From positions 1 through 64,000 of the forward strand of contig JAKQFH010000069.1 in NCBI GenBank assembly GCA_029556265.1: DNA of 64,000 bases. Reading direction: 5' to 3'. A program made the translations under genes and the position numbers. Every line of letters starts with the position of its first letter. Positions within the stretch are counted from its first letter, which is position 1. Origin of the DNA: Chloroflexota bacterium. Lineage in GTDB: Bacteria > Chloroflexota > Anaerolineae > Anaerolineales > Anaerolineaceae. Positions 40,594 to 48,477 of the stretch are shown piece after piece. Under the pieces are notes generated by a model. The model did no database searches, was not told the origin of the DNA, and saw nothing but the letters and a program-made list of their open reading frames with translations.

Positions 40594-41604
40594 CTATTCG
40601 GCTAAGGCTGCCAGAAGCGCGTAAATGGAACTGACTTCGCGAGTTACCCCCTGCCAGGTCAAGCTCCAACAGTTCACGTTTCCAAGGGTTTTCAATTCAA
40701 TCAGAGGTAGTTCGGGCGCGCCTTCAACCAACACTTCAAACCCAGCCCTGCGCAAGGCGCGGGCAGTCCACGCGCCTGCCAAGCCTTCCGCGCGAAACAC
40801 TACCGGGCGGGCCTGGCGGCTGTCTTCCTCAAATTGACCGGTGAGCATGTTATAGCGCAGGTTAGCCTGACCGAAAGTATGTTCAAAGTGCCCGCCGAGG
40901 ACCAGATCCTCCGGCGAGCCCTGCATCACATTGCCGCCGCGGTCCATCAACCAGATCCTGTCGGCGCTGCGCATCGCCAAATCCAGGTCATGCGTGGAAG
41001 TCAGCACAGCCTGCTGGTGTTCGCGCGATAAATCACGCAGCAGGTGCATAATGGATATCCTGCCCGGCAAATCCAGGAAGGCGGTCGGCTCATCAAGCAC
41101 CAATAGGCGCGGCTCTTGCGCCAAGGCCCGCGCGATCATGGCGCGCTGTCTTTCACCGTCACTCAGTTTGTGCACCCCGCGTTCTTCAAAGCCCGCCAGA
41201 CCAACAATATCCAGCGCGTGTTGGACGATTTTCCAATCATTGTCGCTCATGCGGTCAAAAAGACCGGTGAAAGGAAAGCGTCCCATCGCCACTAACTCTT
41301 TCACCGTCATCGCTCCGACGGTGATTGGGCTGGTCAGGACGACGCTTATCTGACTGGCCAGCTCTTTGCGGGTATATTTTTCGAGTCTTTTCCCGTTCAG
41401 GCTTATTTCGCCCCCCAAGGCGGGCTGCAAGCCTGTTAAAGTGCGCAGCAGGGTAGATTTCCCCACGCCGTTAGGTCCCACCAGGCAAACATACTCACCC
41501 TGGGCAAGGTTCAGATTTAAGCCAGCGGCAATCACCTGCCGGGGAGGCCTGGCATCCGCATACCCAATTTCAAGCGCTTTGGCGAGGAGCAGCGGCTTAC
41601 TCAT
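40594..41604 (-). CDS. btuD: Cobalamin/siderophore-type ABC importer ATPase
   Basis: The product has 336 residues from the ATG at 41604, which overlaps the btuC stop as ATGA; the longer frame starts inside btuC. Walker A is GPNGVGKST, the signature is LSDGERQRAMIARAL and Walker B is RLLVLDEPTAFLD. After the ATPase an extension of about 85 residues follows (from LRYNMLTGQFEED), a type also known in other importers of this family. The operon lies behind a cobalamin riboswitch. Confidence 0.87.
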   Translation of the reverse strand: MSKPLLLAKALEIGYADARPPRQVIAAGLNLNLAQGEYVCLVGPNGVGKSTLLRTLTGLQPALGGEISLNGKRLEKYTRKELASQISVVLTSPITVGAMTVKELVAMGRFPFTGLFDRMSDNDWKIVQHALDIVGLAGFEERGVHKLSDGERQRAMIARALAQEPRLLVLDEPTAFLDLPGRISIMHLLRDLSREHQQAVLTSTHDLDLAMRSADRIWLMDRGGNVMQGSPEDLVLGGHFEHTFGQANLRYNMLTGQFEEDSRQARPVVFRAEGLAGAWTARALRRAGFEVLVEGAPELPLIELKTLGNVNCWSLTWQGVTREVSSIYALLAALAE

Positions 41605-42689
41605 ACGGCAAATGTCGCGGAATCGCGCTTGCGCCGCAGTACGACCCACAGCACAAAAGGCGCTCCAAATAAGGAGGTGACCACATTAATCGGCAGCACG
41701 AATTGACTACCGGGGATTTGGGCAATTACATCCGCGGTGACCGCGACAATCGCGCCAATGAGAATGACAGCCGGTATAAGGAGTTTGTGGTTGGAAGTCT
41801 TGAACAGATTCCTGGCAAGGTGCGGCACAGCCACGCCAATGAACCCGATTGGACCGCAAAAGGCGGTAACCGCGCCGGAAAGTATGGAAGCGCTCAACAA
41901 TACCCAGACGCGTAAACGCGGAACATTCAGTCCCATCGTTTTGGCGTAGTCCTCGCCGAGCAGAAGGGCGTTCAAACCTTTCGGCAGGAGCGCGAGTATC
42001 CCCAAAGCGAACATGACCACCGGCACCAGCACCTGCAGCTGCTGCCAGGTTACGCCGTTAAACGCCCCATAAGACCAAATGCTGTAGGCTTTCACTTTCT
42101 CGGGGGCGCTGAAATAAATCAGCAGGCTGACCAGCGCGCTGGTGGCATGCCCGAACATCAAGCCGAGGATGAGCAGCGTGGTCGGGTTATTCACGCGCCG
42201 ACCAACCAGCAGAATCAAACCCATAACCAAGCCAGCCCCCAGGGAAGCCGCGGCAACCAGGCCCAGTTCCCCCGCCACGCTCAGCATTGGGATAAACAGA
42301 CCGCCTGCCAAACCGGCTCCCATAATCGCTATCGCGACCCCCAGGCTGGCGCCGGAATTAATCCCAAGGATAAAGGGGTCTGCCAGCGGATTACGGAACA
42401 TGGTTTGCATCTGCAATCCGGAAGCGCTCAGTGCCGCCCCCGCCAAAATCGCGGTAATGATCTTGGGCAGGCGGTAGTCTTGCACAATAAAAACCCAGCT
42501 TTCTTTAACGCCGGGTTGACCGAGCAAAGCCCTGAGAATATCCCCGATTGGGATCCGGACCGAACCGAGCGAAAGATTGAGCGCGGCCGCCAGCAAAAGC
42601 AGCCCGCCCAGCAAGGCAAAGATGCCCGCCCGACGTGCCGCGGTTTTGTCCCTCAGCTCACGCATTCCTTCGCCCGGTTCCATATCCAC
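41601..42689 (-). CDS. btuC: Cobalamin-type ABC importer permease (FecCD family)
   Basis: The protein has 362 residues with about ten membrane segments. FecCD signatures include LPKIITAILAGAALSASGLQMQTMFRNPLADP, GINSGASLG and FCGPIGFIGVAVPHLAR. It starts four bases before the end region of the binding-protein gene and is coupled to the ATPase gene. In this family the permease pairs with the BtuF-like protein. The riboswitch points to vitamin B12 or cobinamide as cargo. Confidence 0.9.
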   Translation of the reverse strand: MDMEPGEGMRELRDKTAARRAGIFALLGGLLLLAAALNLSLGSVRIPIGDILRALLGQPGVKESWVFIVQDYRLPKIITAILAGAALSASGLQMQTMFRNPLADPFILGINSGASLGVAIAIMGAGLAGGLFIPMLSVAGELGLVAAASLGAGLVMGLILLVGRRVNNPTTLLILGLMFGHATSALVSLLIYFSAPEKVKAYSIWSYGAFNGVTWQQLQVLVPVVMFALGILALLPKGLNALLLGEDYAKTMGLNVPRLRVWVLLSASILSGAVTAFCGPIGFIGVAVPHLARNLFKTSNHKLLIPAVILIGAIVAVTADVIAQIPGSQFVLPINVVTSLFGAPFVLWVVLRRKRDSATFAV

Positions 42690-42692
42690 CGA

Positions 42693-43892
42693 TTACTGCA
42701 GTTGGCGGTAGTAGAAGAAATCGTGCCCCGCAGCCAGGTTCGGATAGAAGATTTTAATCAGGTCCATCAGAACCACATCCGGGTTGGCAAGGCCGCTTTC
42801 AAAGTAATCCGTTCCGCCCATTTCGTTCACCCGGGCGTTGTTGTTATATACTTTGCCTTCCTGGTAGGCGGTGAACTCAGCATAGCGCGAATCCATGGCA
42901 GCCAAACTGGCCAGGTCGCTGGCAAAGCCCACGTTAATCCAGTAATCCGCGTCTTTCGCCCTATCAACCACAACCTCAAAATCAATGGGCATGGCGCCGC
43001 TGCCTTCCAGGTCGTTCCACAGGTAATCCGCGCCGGCATCGCGCAGCAGAATCGCGGGATAACTCTCAGCTCCGGGCATATACCAGGTGCCTTCATACGC
43101 GGTGTTCACGAAAACAGTCGGCTTGGCGGCCTGCCCCGCTGTCAGCGCTTTGGCGTTCTCATAGCGCGCCGCCACAGCGTCAAAAATGCGGCCGGCTTCA
43201 ACTTCCTTATCGTAGAAAGCCGCGATAAATTTTGACCATTCCGCCCGTCCCAATGGGTCCTGTTCCAGGTAATCCGAGTTAATCACCACCGGCAAGCCGG
43301 CCTGTTCGAGCACCGGATGGGTATCCCAATCGGGTGAGCCGGAGGCAGAGGTCATAATTACATCCGGAGCAAGCTCAATCAGCTTTTCAACATTGACGCC
43401 CGGGCCGCTGCCCACTGCCTCCACTATCCCGTTTGCCACCCATAAGCGCACGTCGGCATTATAGATATAATCCGCCGAATCCACCGCCGCAAGGCTGGGC
43501 AGTTCGTCGATTTGTTCCAGGAATGGCAGGTAGGTTGTGGATAAGGACACAAAGCTTTCGATGGGGGTAAAAATCACCAGCGCGCCGCCCAAGTCAGCTT
43601 TTGGCTCTGTGCCTTTTGGCACCAGCGCGTACTTCTGGGCTTCCGAAGCCCCCATCCAGGGCAGGGTCACGGTCAGCAGTTTATAGCCGTCCTCATATTC
43701 CAGCGTGAAGTTTTTCGCGTACTCAATGTTGACCTGTTCACTTTGCGTGGAGGTTTGAGCGGCAGCTTCAAGGGTCGGCGCCGCGGGTAAGGTTGAAGCG
43801 GGAGCCTCAATTTCTGCGATAGCGGCAGGGGCCTGGCAGGCAGACAGAACAAAAACGAACAGTAAGGCCAGAAGGGTCAGGTTTTTTTTCAT
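42693..43892 (-). CDS. btuF: Corrinoid-binding lipoprotein of the importer (BtuF-like)
   Basis: The product has 399 residues from the ATG at 43892 (GAGGAG before it; the longer frame has no site). The lipobox is LSAC, followed by an Ala/Pro linker. Type III periplasmic-binding fold motifs include the first lobe around AAVDSADYIYNADVRLW and IELAPDVIMTSASGSPDWD. It presumably captures corrinoids on the outer face. First gene of btuF-btuC-btuD. Confidence 0.85.
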   Translation of the reverse strand: MKKNLTLLALLFVFVLSACQAPAAIAEIEAPASTLPAAPTLEAAAQTSTQSEQVNIEYAKNFTLEYEDGYKLLTVTLPWMGASEAQKYALVPKGTEPKADLGGALVIFTPIESFVSLSTTYLPFLEQIDELPSLAAVDSADYIYNADVRLWVANGIVEAVGSGPGVNVEKLIELAPDVIMTSASGSPDWDTHPVLEQAGLPVVINSDYLEQDPLGRAEWSKFIAAFYDKEVEAGRIFDAVAARYENAKALTAGQAAKPTVFVNTAYEGTWYMPGAESYPAILLRDAGADYLWNDLEGSGAMPIDFEVVVDRAKDADYWINVGFASDLASLAAMDSRYAEFTAYQEGKVYNNNARVNEMGGTDYFESGLANPDVVLMDLIKIFYPNLAAGHDFFYYRQLQ

Positions 43893-43984
43893 ATTCTCCT
43901 CATTGATAAAAAATTTGACCCCTTCTGGATTAGAAAGGGCTGAGAATATGAACAAATCTCACCCACCCTCTTAATCCGAGAAGG

Positions 43985-44115
43985 TTTTTGGGTTTTCCTG
44001 AGGACGGCTTCCTGACTTGTCTGGTCGACTTACAGTTGCGGTACAGCGCTGGTCTCGCACCAGCTTCCGCCATTACACCCTGGCATCCGGGCATCGGGTT
44101 ACCTCAGGTTTTTCA
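43985..44115 (-). ncRNA. Cobalamin riboswitch
   Basis: On the minus strand the core GGTGCGAGACCAGCGCTGTA is followed by CCGCAACTGTAAG (B12-box-like hallmark), then GACAAGTCAGGAAGCCGTCCTC. This matches the conserved order of the cobalamin element. It lies between the promoter and the btuF gene, about 95 bases before the start codon. It should repress the importer when coenzyme B12 is plentiful. Confidence 0.88.
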
Positions 44116-44126
44116 ATTGTGGGTCT

Positions 44127-44155
44127 AGTTTAGCATCTGAAACCTGGAAAGTCAA
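44127..44155 (-). promoter_or_regulatory. Promoter of the btuFCD operon
   Basis: TTGACT (44155-44150), a 17-base spacer and TAAACT (44132-44127) on the minus strand place the start of transcription just before the riboswitch. Confidence 0.72.
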
Positions 44156-44465
44156 TTGCTTGAACAGGTTCAATCGCGCGCGGGTCAGCCCTTCGTGAAC
44201 AGGTTATGAAAGGAAGCTCCGGAAGGTGCCGCGCCAGAAGCCTGGAAGGCACGCAATTAGGTAATCGCACCGGGAAAATTGAGAGAGAAGCCGGTCCCCG
44301 CGAACAGCGCGGCCTCAAACAAGTCCTATCCGGTGCGCGCGCGGACGCGGGTCTTAGCCCGTCAATTGGCCCGCAACAAGCATATCTCCCCTCGATTCCA
44401 GCGCATCTCAACCGTTCTGACGCGAACCTGAGTGTTTCGCGGATATTCCATTGTAAAATTGGCGT
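44156..44465. other. Intergenic stretch, no gene seen
   Basis: Between the divergent btuF promoter and the peptidase gene no convincing frame is found; a frame of about 87 codons on the plus strand lacks a start site and familiar composition. TTGTAAAAT (-10, 44454-44459) lies at its right end. Confidence 0.4.
44454..44459 (+). promoter_or_regulatory. Extended -10 box of the peptidase gene
   Basis: TTGTAAAAT ends six bases before the ATG at 44466, which predicts a leaderless message. Confidence 0.5.
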
Positions 44466-45116
44466 ATGAAGAGCCGCTACCTAAAAACGCTGTCAGAACC
44501 TGAGCTGGCGCGCTTTCAAACCCTGCAAGCCGGCAACGACTGCGCGCTGCACGCGATTTCCGCCGCGCTCGGGCTGCTTTGCGACCTTCGTTTGGACCCA
44601 AAGGAACTCGCCGCGGAAATCAACCGCCTGTGGTGGCGCGGAAAGTTCTATCGGGTTTTGCCCGGCTGGGCGGTGGCGCCGCCCATGCAAGCCCGCATTG
44701 TGAATTACCTCGCGCGTTCTCGCGCCCTGCCAATAAGCGCCCGCTTGCTGCACCTCAGCCCGGAAATCCTGCGCAACCTGCCGGACGACGACAATCTGGC
44801 CGCCCTGGTGACCATCTACTGGCACCGCGGGCGCGCCCCAGCCATCTACCGCGGGTCAGGCAGCTGGAACCACAACCAGAGCAAGAGCCTCGCCGGGCAT
44901 ACCATGCTCCTTGCCGCATTTGACCCGGAACACACCAACGCTGGCCATCTCCGCACGCCCTGGGGTTTCATTAATTCCTGGGCCGCGGCTGACGCTGAAC
45001 TCTTTTGGATGGAAGATGAAGCTTTCCGGCGCGCCTGGGGTTTCAACCTCCCCGTCGTCGGCAGAAACGCGAGCGTGGTGATTGCCCGCTCAAATCAAAA
45101 CCTCCCAATCGAATGA
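44466..45116 (+). CDS. Papain-like cysteine peptidase, function unknown
   Basis: The protein has 216 residues, with no signal peptide or membrane segment. A plausible catalytic set is visible: Cys in QAGNDCALHAISAAL (about residue 27, with an upstream Gln), His in AGHTMLLAAFDP (about 142), and the Asn of the papain-like NSW motif in PWGFINSWAAAD (about 160). It is unlike the C39 leader peptidases in using NSW rather than Asp. The stop overlaps the start of an ABC exporter as ATGA, so the two are coupled. Activity is inferred only. Confidence 0.6.
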   Translation: MKSRYLKTLSEPELARFQTLQAGNDCALHAISAALGLLCDLRLDPKELAAEINRLWWRGKFYRVLPGWAVAPPMQARIVNYLARSRALPISARLLHLSPEILRNLPDDDNLAALVTIYWHRGRAPAIYRGSGSWNHNQSKSLAGHTMLLAAFDPEHTNAGHLRTPWGFINSWAAADAELFWMEDEAFRRAWGFNLPVVGRNASVVIARSNQNLPIE

Positions 45117-46852
45117 AACCCGCCTCACTTCTCCTCAAACTTTCCAAACGATACACATGGTCAATCGCGGTCACCATTCTGACCATGCTGGGCTTGGTCG
45201 CGGCGCAGCTCATCATACCCTGGCTTATTCGCGCCTTGATTAACACGCTCAGCACATCTTCCCTGGCCGGGCCGACCCTGGACAGCATCACCCGCCTCAG
45301 CGGCATCGCGCTGCTGGTTTTTATCGCGCGCGGATTTATGCAGTATGTGCGCTCTTTTCAGGCGCATATTGCTGGTTGGGGTGTGGTGGCCGACTCGCGC
45401 AAGCTGGTTTACCAACAGCTGCAGCGCCTCTCCCTGCGCTACTATGAAGATAAGCAAACCGGTCAGCTCATGTCCCGCGTGATTAATGACACTGAACTGT
45501 TCGAACGCATGATCGCGCACGCGCTGCCCGATGTGTTTGTGAACGTTGTGACCCTGATCGGGGTCAGCGCCATCCTTTTCAGCATGAGTTGGAAATTGAC
45601 CCTGTTGACCATGGCCCCCATCCCGGTCATCGCGCTGACTTTGATGCTCTACGCGAAGATGGTTCGCCCCGCCTTCCGCTATCGCCAAAACGAACTGGGA
45701 GAGCTGAACGCGGTCCTGAACGACAGCCTCTCTGGCGTCCGGGAAATTAAGGCTTTCGCGCATGAAGACATCGCGATGGTTAAAGTGGGCGCGCGCATAG
45801 AAAATTATTTGCGCTCCAATCTCAAGGCGCTCAAAATTATGGCGGTCTTTATGCCTGTCCTGGATTTCGCCGCGGGAAGCGGGCAGCTGATTGTTATTTA
45901 TTTTGGCAGCCGCATGGCGCTGGGCGGATCCATCCAAATCGCGGACCTGGTTGCCTTCTTTCTGTACCTGGACAGCTTTTACCAACCCGTGCGCAACCTG
46001 AACAACGCCTGGGAGGCTGTGCAGGAATCCATGGCGGGCTTTGAGCGCGTGGCTGAAATCCTGGATGAATCCCCCGAGATTGCCGAACCGGAAGAACCGG
46101 TCGCCCTACCAAAGCCGGTGCGCGGCGCGCTGCGCTTCGAGAATGTGAGTTTTCATTACACCCCCCAGGAGACCATCCTGAAAGACATCTCGCTGGATAT
46201 CCCCGCCGGCAGCACCCTCGCCTTGGTAGGCCCGACGGGAGTTGGAAAGTCCACCCTGGCAAGCCTGATACCGCGCTTCTATGACGTATGTGGCGGAAGG
46301 ATAACCCTGGACGGCGTGGACATCCGCAGCCTGGACACAAAGGAGCTGCGCGGTCAAATCAGTATGGTGCTGCAGGATGTGGTCTTGTTTCACGGCAGCA
46401 TCCGGGAAAACATTCTGTTTGGCAACCCGCAAGCCAGTGAAGCGGAAATGCTCGCCGCCGCCAAAATCGCCAACGTGCAAGAGTTCATCCCCGCCATGCC
46501 GGACGGCTACGATACAATGGTTGGCGAGCGCGGCATCAAGCTCTCCGGAGGGCAAAAACAGCGCATCTCCATTGCCCGCGCGCTTCTTAAAGACAGCCCC
46601 ATCCTGATTCTTGATGAAGCCACATCCGCGGTGGATACCGAAACTGAAATGTATATTCAGGAAGCGCTCGAACGTTTGATTCAGGGGCGGACCACCCTCA
46701 TCATCGCCCACAGGCTCTCCACCGTGCGCAACGCCGACCAGATTGCCGTCCTGGTAGGCAGCACCATCACCGAACTGGGCACGCACGCCCAACTGCTCGC
46801 CCGGGAGGGGCACTACCACCGCCTGTACAGCATTCAACAGCGGTTGAATTGA
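45113..46852 (+). CDS. ABC exporter, fused membrane and ATPase domains
   Basis: The protein has 579 residues, a half-size exporter of the ABCB/MsbA type. Six membrane segments occupy about 1-310 (RGFMQYVRSFQAHIAGWGV, TGQLMSRVINDTE). The ATPase follows at about 335-575 with Walker A GPTGVGKST, signature LSGGQKQRIS, Walker B PILILDEATSAVD and the switch His in IIAHRLST. It would act as a homodimer. Cargo is unknown; the coupled peptidase suggests a processed peptide or a protein-quality role. Confidence 0.9.
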   Translation: MKPASLLLKLSKRYTWSIAVTILTMLGLVAAQLIIPWLIRALINTLSTSSLAGPTLDSITRLSGIALLVFIARGFMQYVRSFQAHIAGWGVVADSRKLVYQQLQRLSLRYYEDKQTGQLMSRVINDTELFERMIAHALPDVFVNVVTLIGVSAILFSMSWKLTLLTMAPIPVIALTLMLYAKMVRPAFRYRQNELGELNAVLNDSLSGVREIKAFAHEDIAMVKVGARIENYLRSNLKALKIMAVFMPVLDFAAGSGQLIVIYFGSRMALGGSIQIADLVAFFLYLDSFYQPVRNLNNAWEAVQESMAGFERVAEILDESPEIAEPEEPVALPKPVRGALRFENVSFHYTPQETILKDISLDIPAGSTLALVGPTGVGKSTLASLIPRFYDVCGGRITLDGVDIRSLDTKELRGQISMVLQDVVLFHGSIRENILFGNPQASEAEMLAAAKIANVQEFIPAMPDGYDTMVGERGIKLSGGQKQRISIARALLKDSPILILDEATSAVDTETEMYIQEALERLIQGRTTLIIAHRLSTVRNADQIAVLVGSTITELGTHAQLLAREGHYHRLYSIQQRLN

Positions 46853-46903
46853 GCGCTTTTCCATCGGCGCGGCGGCCTTCGGCGGTTGCAAAGGTTGGGC
46901 GGT

Positions 46904-47548
46904 CTAATCCAGAGGGAAAATCGTCTCAGGGTTCCGTTCCAAAACCACGGGGGTCACCTGGCCGGCGCTCAAATGAGCCAGTTGTTCATAAAACGCGTCC
47001 AACTCCTCATCGCGAAAACGCAGCATGAGCGTCACATCCGTCAGGAATTGACTCTCCAGCACCTCTGCTCCGCGGGCGGCTGCCAGGCGCTGGACTTGCT
47101 CAAACAGCGGATAAGGCAGCTGTACGCCAAGTGTGGTGGTGGGCACTTTTACCGCCCGGCGCGCCAGCTTCAGGACCGCACGCACCGCGTCTCCGTAAGC
47201 CTTCACCAGCCCGCCAGTGCCCAGCAGCGTGCCGCCAAAGTAGCGCGTCACCACCACTGCCGCGTCTCCCAGCCCGCTGCCCTGTAAAACCGCCAGGGCC
47301 GGCCTGCCGGCGGTGCCGGAAGGCTCGCCGTCATCCGAGCAGTGCGTGATGACGCTGTTGCCGTGCCCGATAACAAACGCCGGGACGTGGTGCGTTGCGT
47401 CCGGAAAGCGCTGGCGGATGCTTTTCTGGAAGGCGCGCGCTTCCTCGACGCTGAAAGCGGGGCTCAGGCTGGCGATGAAGCGGGAATTCACCACCAGGAT
47501 TTCGGTTTCCGCCGGGGCGGCTGGGATGTGGTAGGGGCTCGTGGTCAT
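46904..47548 (-). CDS. YigZ/IMPACT-family protein
   Basis: About 214 residues. The N-terminal UPF0029 domain has NSRFIASL, HHVPAFVIG, the DDGEPSGTAGRP motif and VVVTRYFGGTLLGTGGLVKAYG. The C-terminal ferredoxin-like domain (DUF1949) is also present. Relatives associate with translation or act as anti-elongation-factor-like regulators, but the bacterial role is unsettled. It faces the exporter gene convergently. Confidence 0.9.
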   Translation of the reverse strand: MTTSPYHIPAAPAETEILVVNSRFIASLSPAFSVEEARAFQKSIRQRFPDATHHVPAFVIGHGNSVITHCSDDGEPSGTAGRPALAVLQGSGLGDAAVVVTRYFGGTLLGTGGLVKAYGDAVRAVLKLARRAVKVPTTTLGVQLPYPLFEQVQRLAAARGAEVLESQFLTDVTLMLRFRDEELDAFYEQLAHLSAGQVTPVVLERNPETIFPLD

Positions 47549-47642
47549 CATCTGGCTCTCAGGGCTTAATCATAAACGGGAATGGGGTTTTCGGGGATTA
47601 TTTGAATTCCCCACTGTGTCGGGGTTTATCCTGTTATTTCAA

Positions 47643-47898
47643 AGATCGCGCCGGTCTCCCGACCGCGCGCGGCGAAATCTCTCATACTCCCCCTGCCAGA
47701 CATTAACCAATCCCGTTATCGCGAGGAGCGCAGCGACGCGGCGACCTGCTTTTCTGTCTGGCCAACCTTCAGATCGCGCCGGTCTCCCGACCGCGCGCGG
47801 CGAAATCTCTCATTCCCCCCTTCCAGGCATTAACCAATCCAGTCATCGCAAGGAGCGCAGCAACGCGGCGATCCGCCTTGCTATCCCTACAAACAATC
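47643..47898. repeat. Two tandem mosaic repeats of 128 bp
   Basis: The units begin AGATCGCGCCGGTCTCCC at 47643 and 47771. Each joins the GGTCTCC palindrome of the other repeat patches to a second, widespread type of palindrome (GCGAGGAGCGCAGCGACGCGGCGA). The units differ by a few substitutions. They fill most of the 585-bp gap between the YigZ-type and DUF1294 genes. Confidence 0.88.
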
Positions 47899-48132
47899 TA
47901 AATGCCAAACGAGCAGGCAGTTTTTTTAAAGGGACGCTTCGCGGTGCCGAGCCCCCTTCGTGAATCCTGGCGCGTCCGACAGACTGGCAGTAGGGGCTCG
48001 AAGTGACGAATGAACCGTCCTTCGGGGATTAAAAATGGTCTCTATGCATGCAGCAGAAACCAGCCCAAATCCAATCCTCCGTGTTATATTTCTGAGCATT
48101 ACTGCCGCAGCCCAAAAAACGGAGCCAGACCC

Positions 48133-48396
48133 ATGCTCTACCTCTTCCTCGCCCTCAGCCTCCTCACCTTCCTGCTCTTCGGTTACGATAAAAACGCCGC
48201 CCGCCTGAACCAGCGTCGCATCCCCGAACGAGTGCTGCTGGGTCTCAGCATTCTGGGCGGCGCTGCCGGCGGTTTGGCGGGTATGCTCAGCTTCCGCCAT
48301 AAAACCCGTAAATCATATTTCTGGATTATTCTGCTGGCAGCGCTCTGCCTACATATTTTCCTGCTTACGCGCAGCATGAACCGGATTTCCGCCTGA
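48133..48396 (+). CDS. Small DUF1294 membrane protein
   Basis: The product has 87 residues from the ATG at 48133. It has three hydrophobic segments and the family motif set YDKNAARLNQRRIPE, GGAAGGLAGML and FRHKTRKSYF. The family has no known function; some members are fused to cold-shock domains. It is a single gene. Confidence 0.8.
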   Translation: MLYLFLALSLLTFLLFGYDKNAARLNQRRIPERVLLGLSILGGAAGGLAGMLSFRHKTRKSYFWIILLAALCLHIFLLTRSMNRISA

Positions 48397-48429
48397 AACC
48401 TGAAATTTCGTCTCCACCCGAAATTAAGC

Positions 48430-48435
48430 TATAAT
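48430..48435 (+). promoter_or_regulatory. -10 box of the RelA/SpoT-homologue gene
   Basis: TATAAT preceded by AAGC, with transcription expected to start near 48442, about 36 bases before the chosen start codon. Confidence 0.5.
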
Positions 48436-48477
48436 GAAAAGATACTCAATTCTTTGCCTGCGCAAGGGATGTTTGAT

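Noticed and set aside
44206..44469. Small plus-strand frame before the papain-like peptidase as an exported precursor peptide
   Set aside because: It has no start signal, no leader-like composition, and runs through the peptidase promoter and start.
48010..48132. N-terminal extension of the DUF1294 protein
   Set aside because: The 41 extra residues are not hydrophobic or family-like; the ATG at 48133 begins directly with the first membrane segment.
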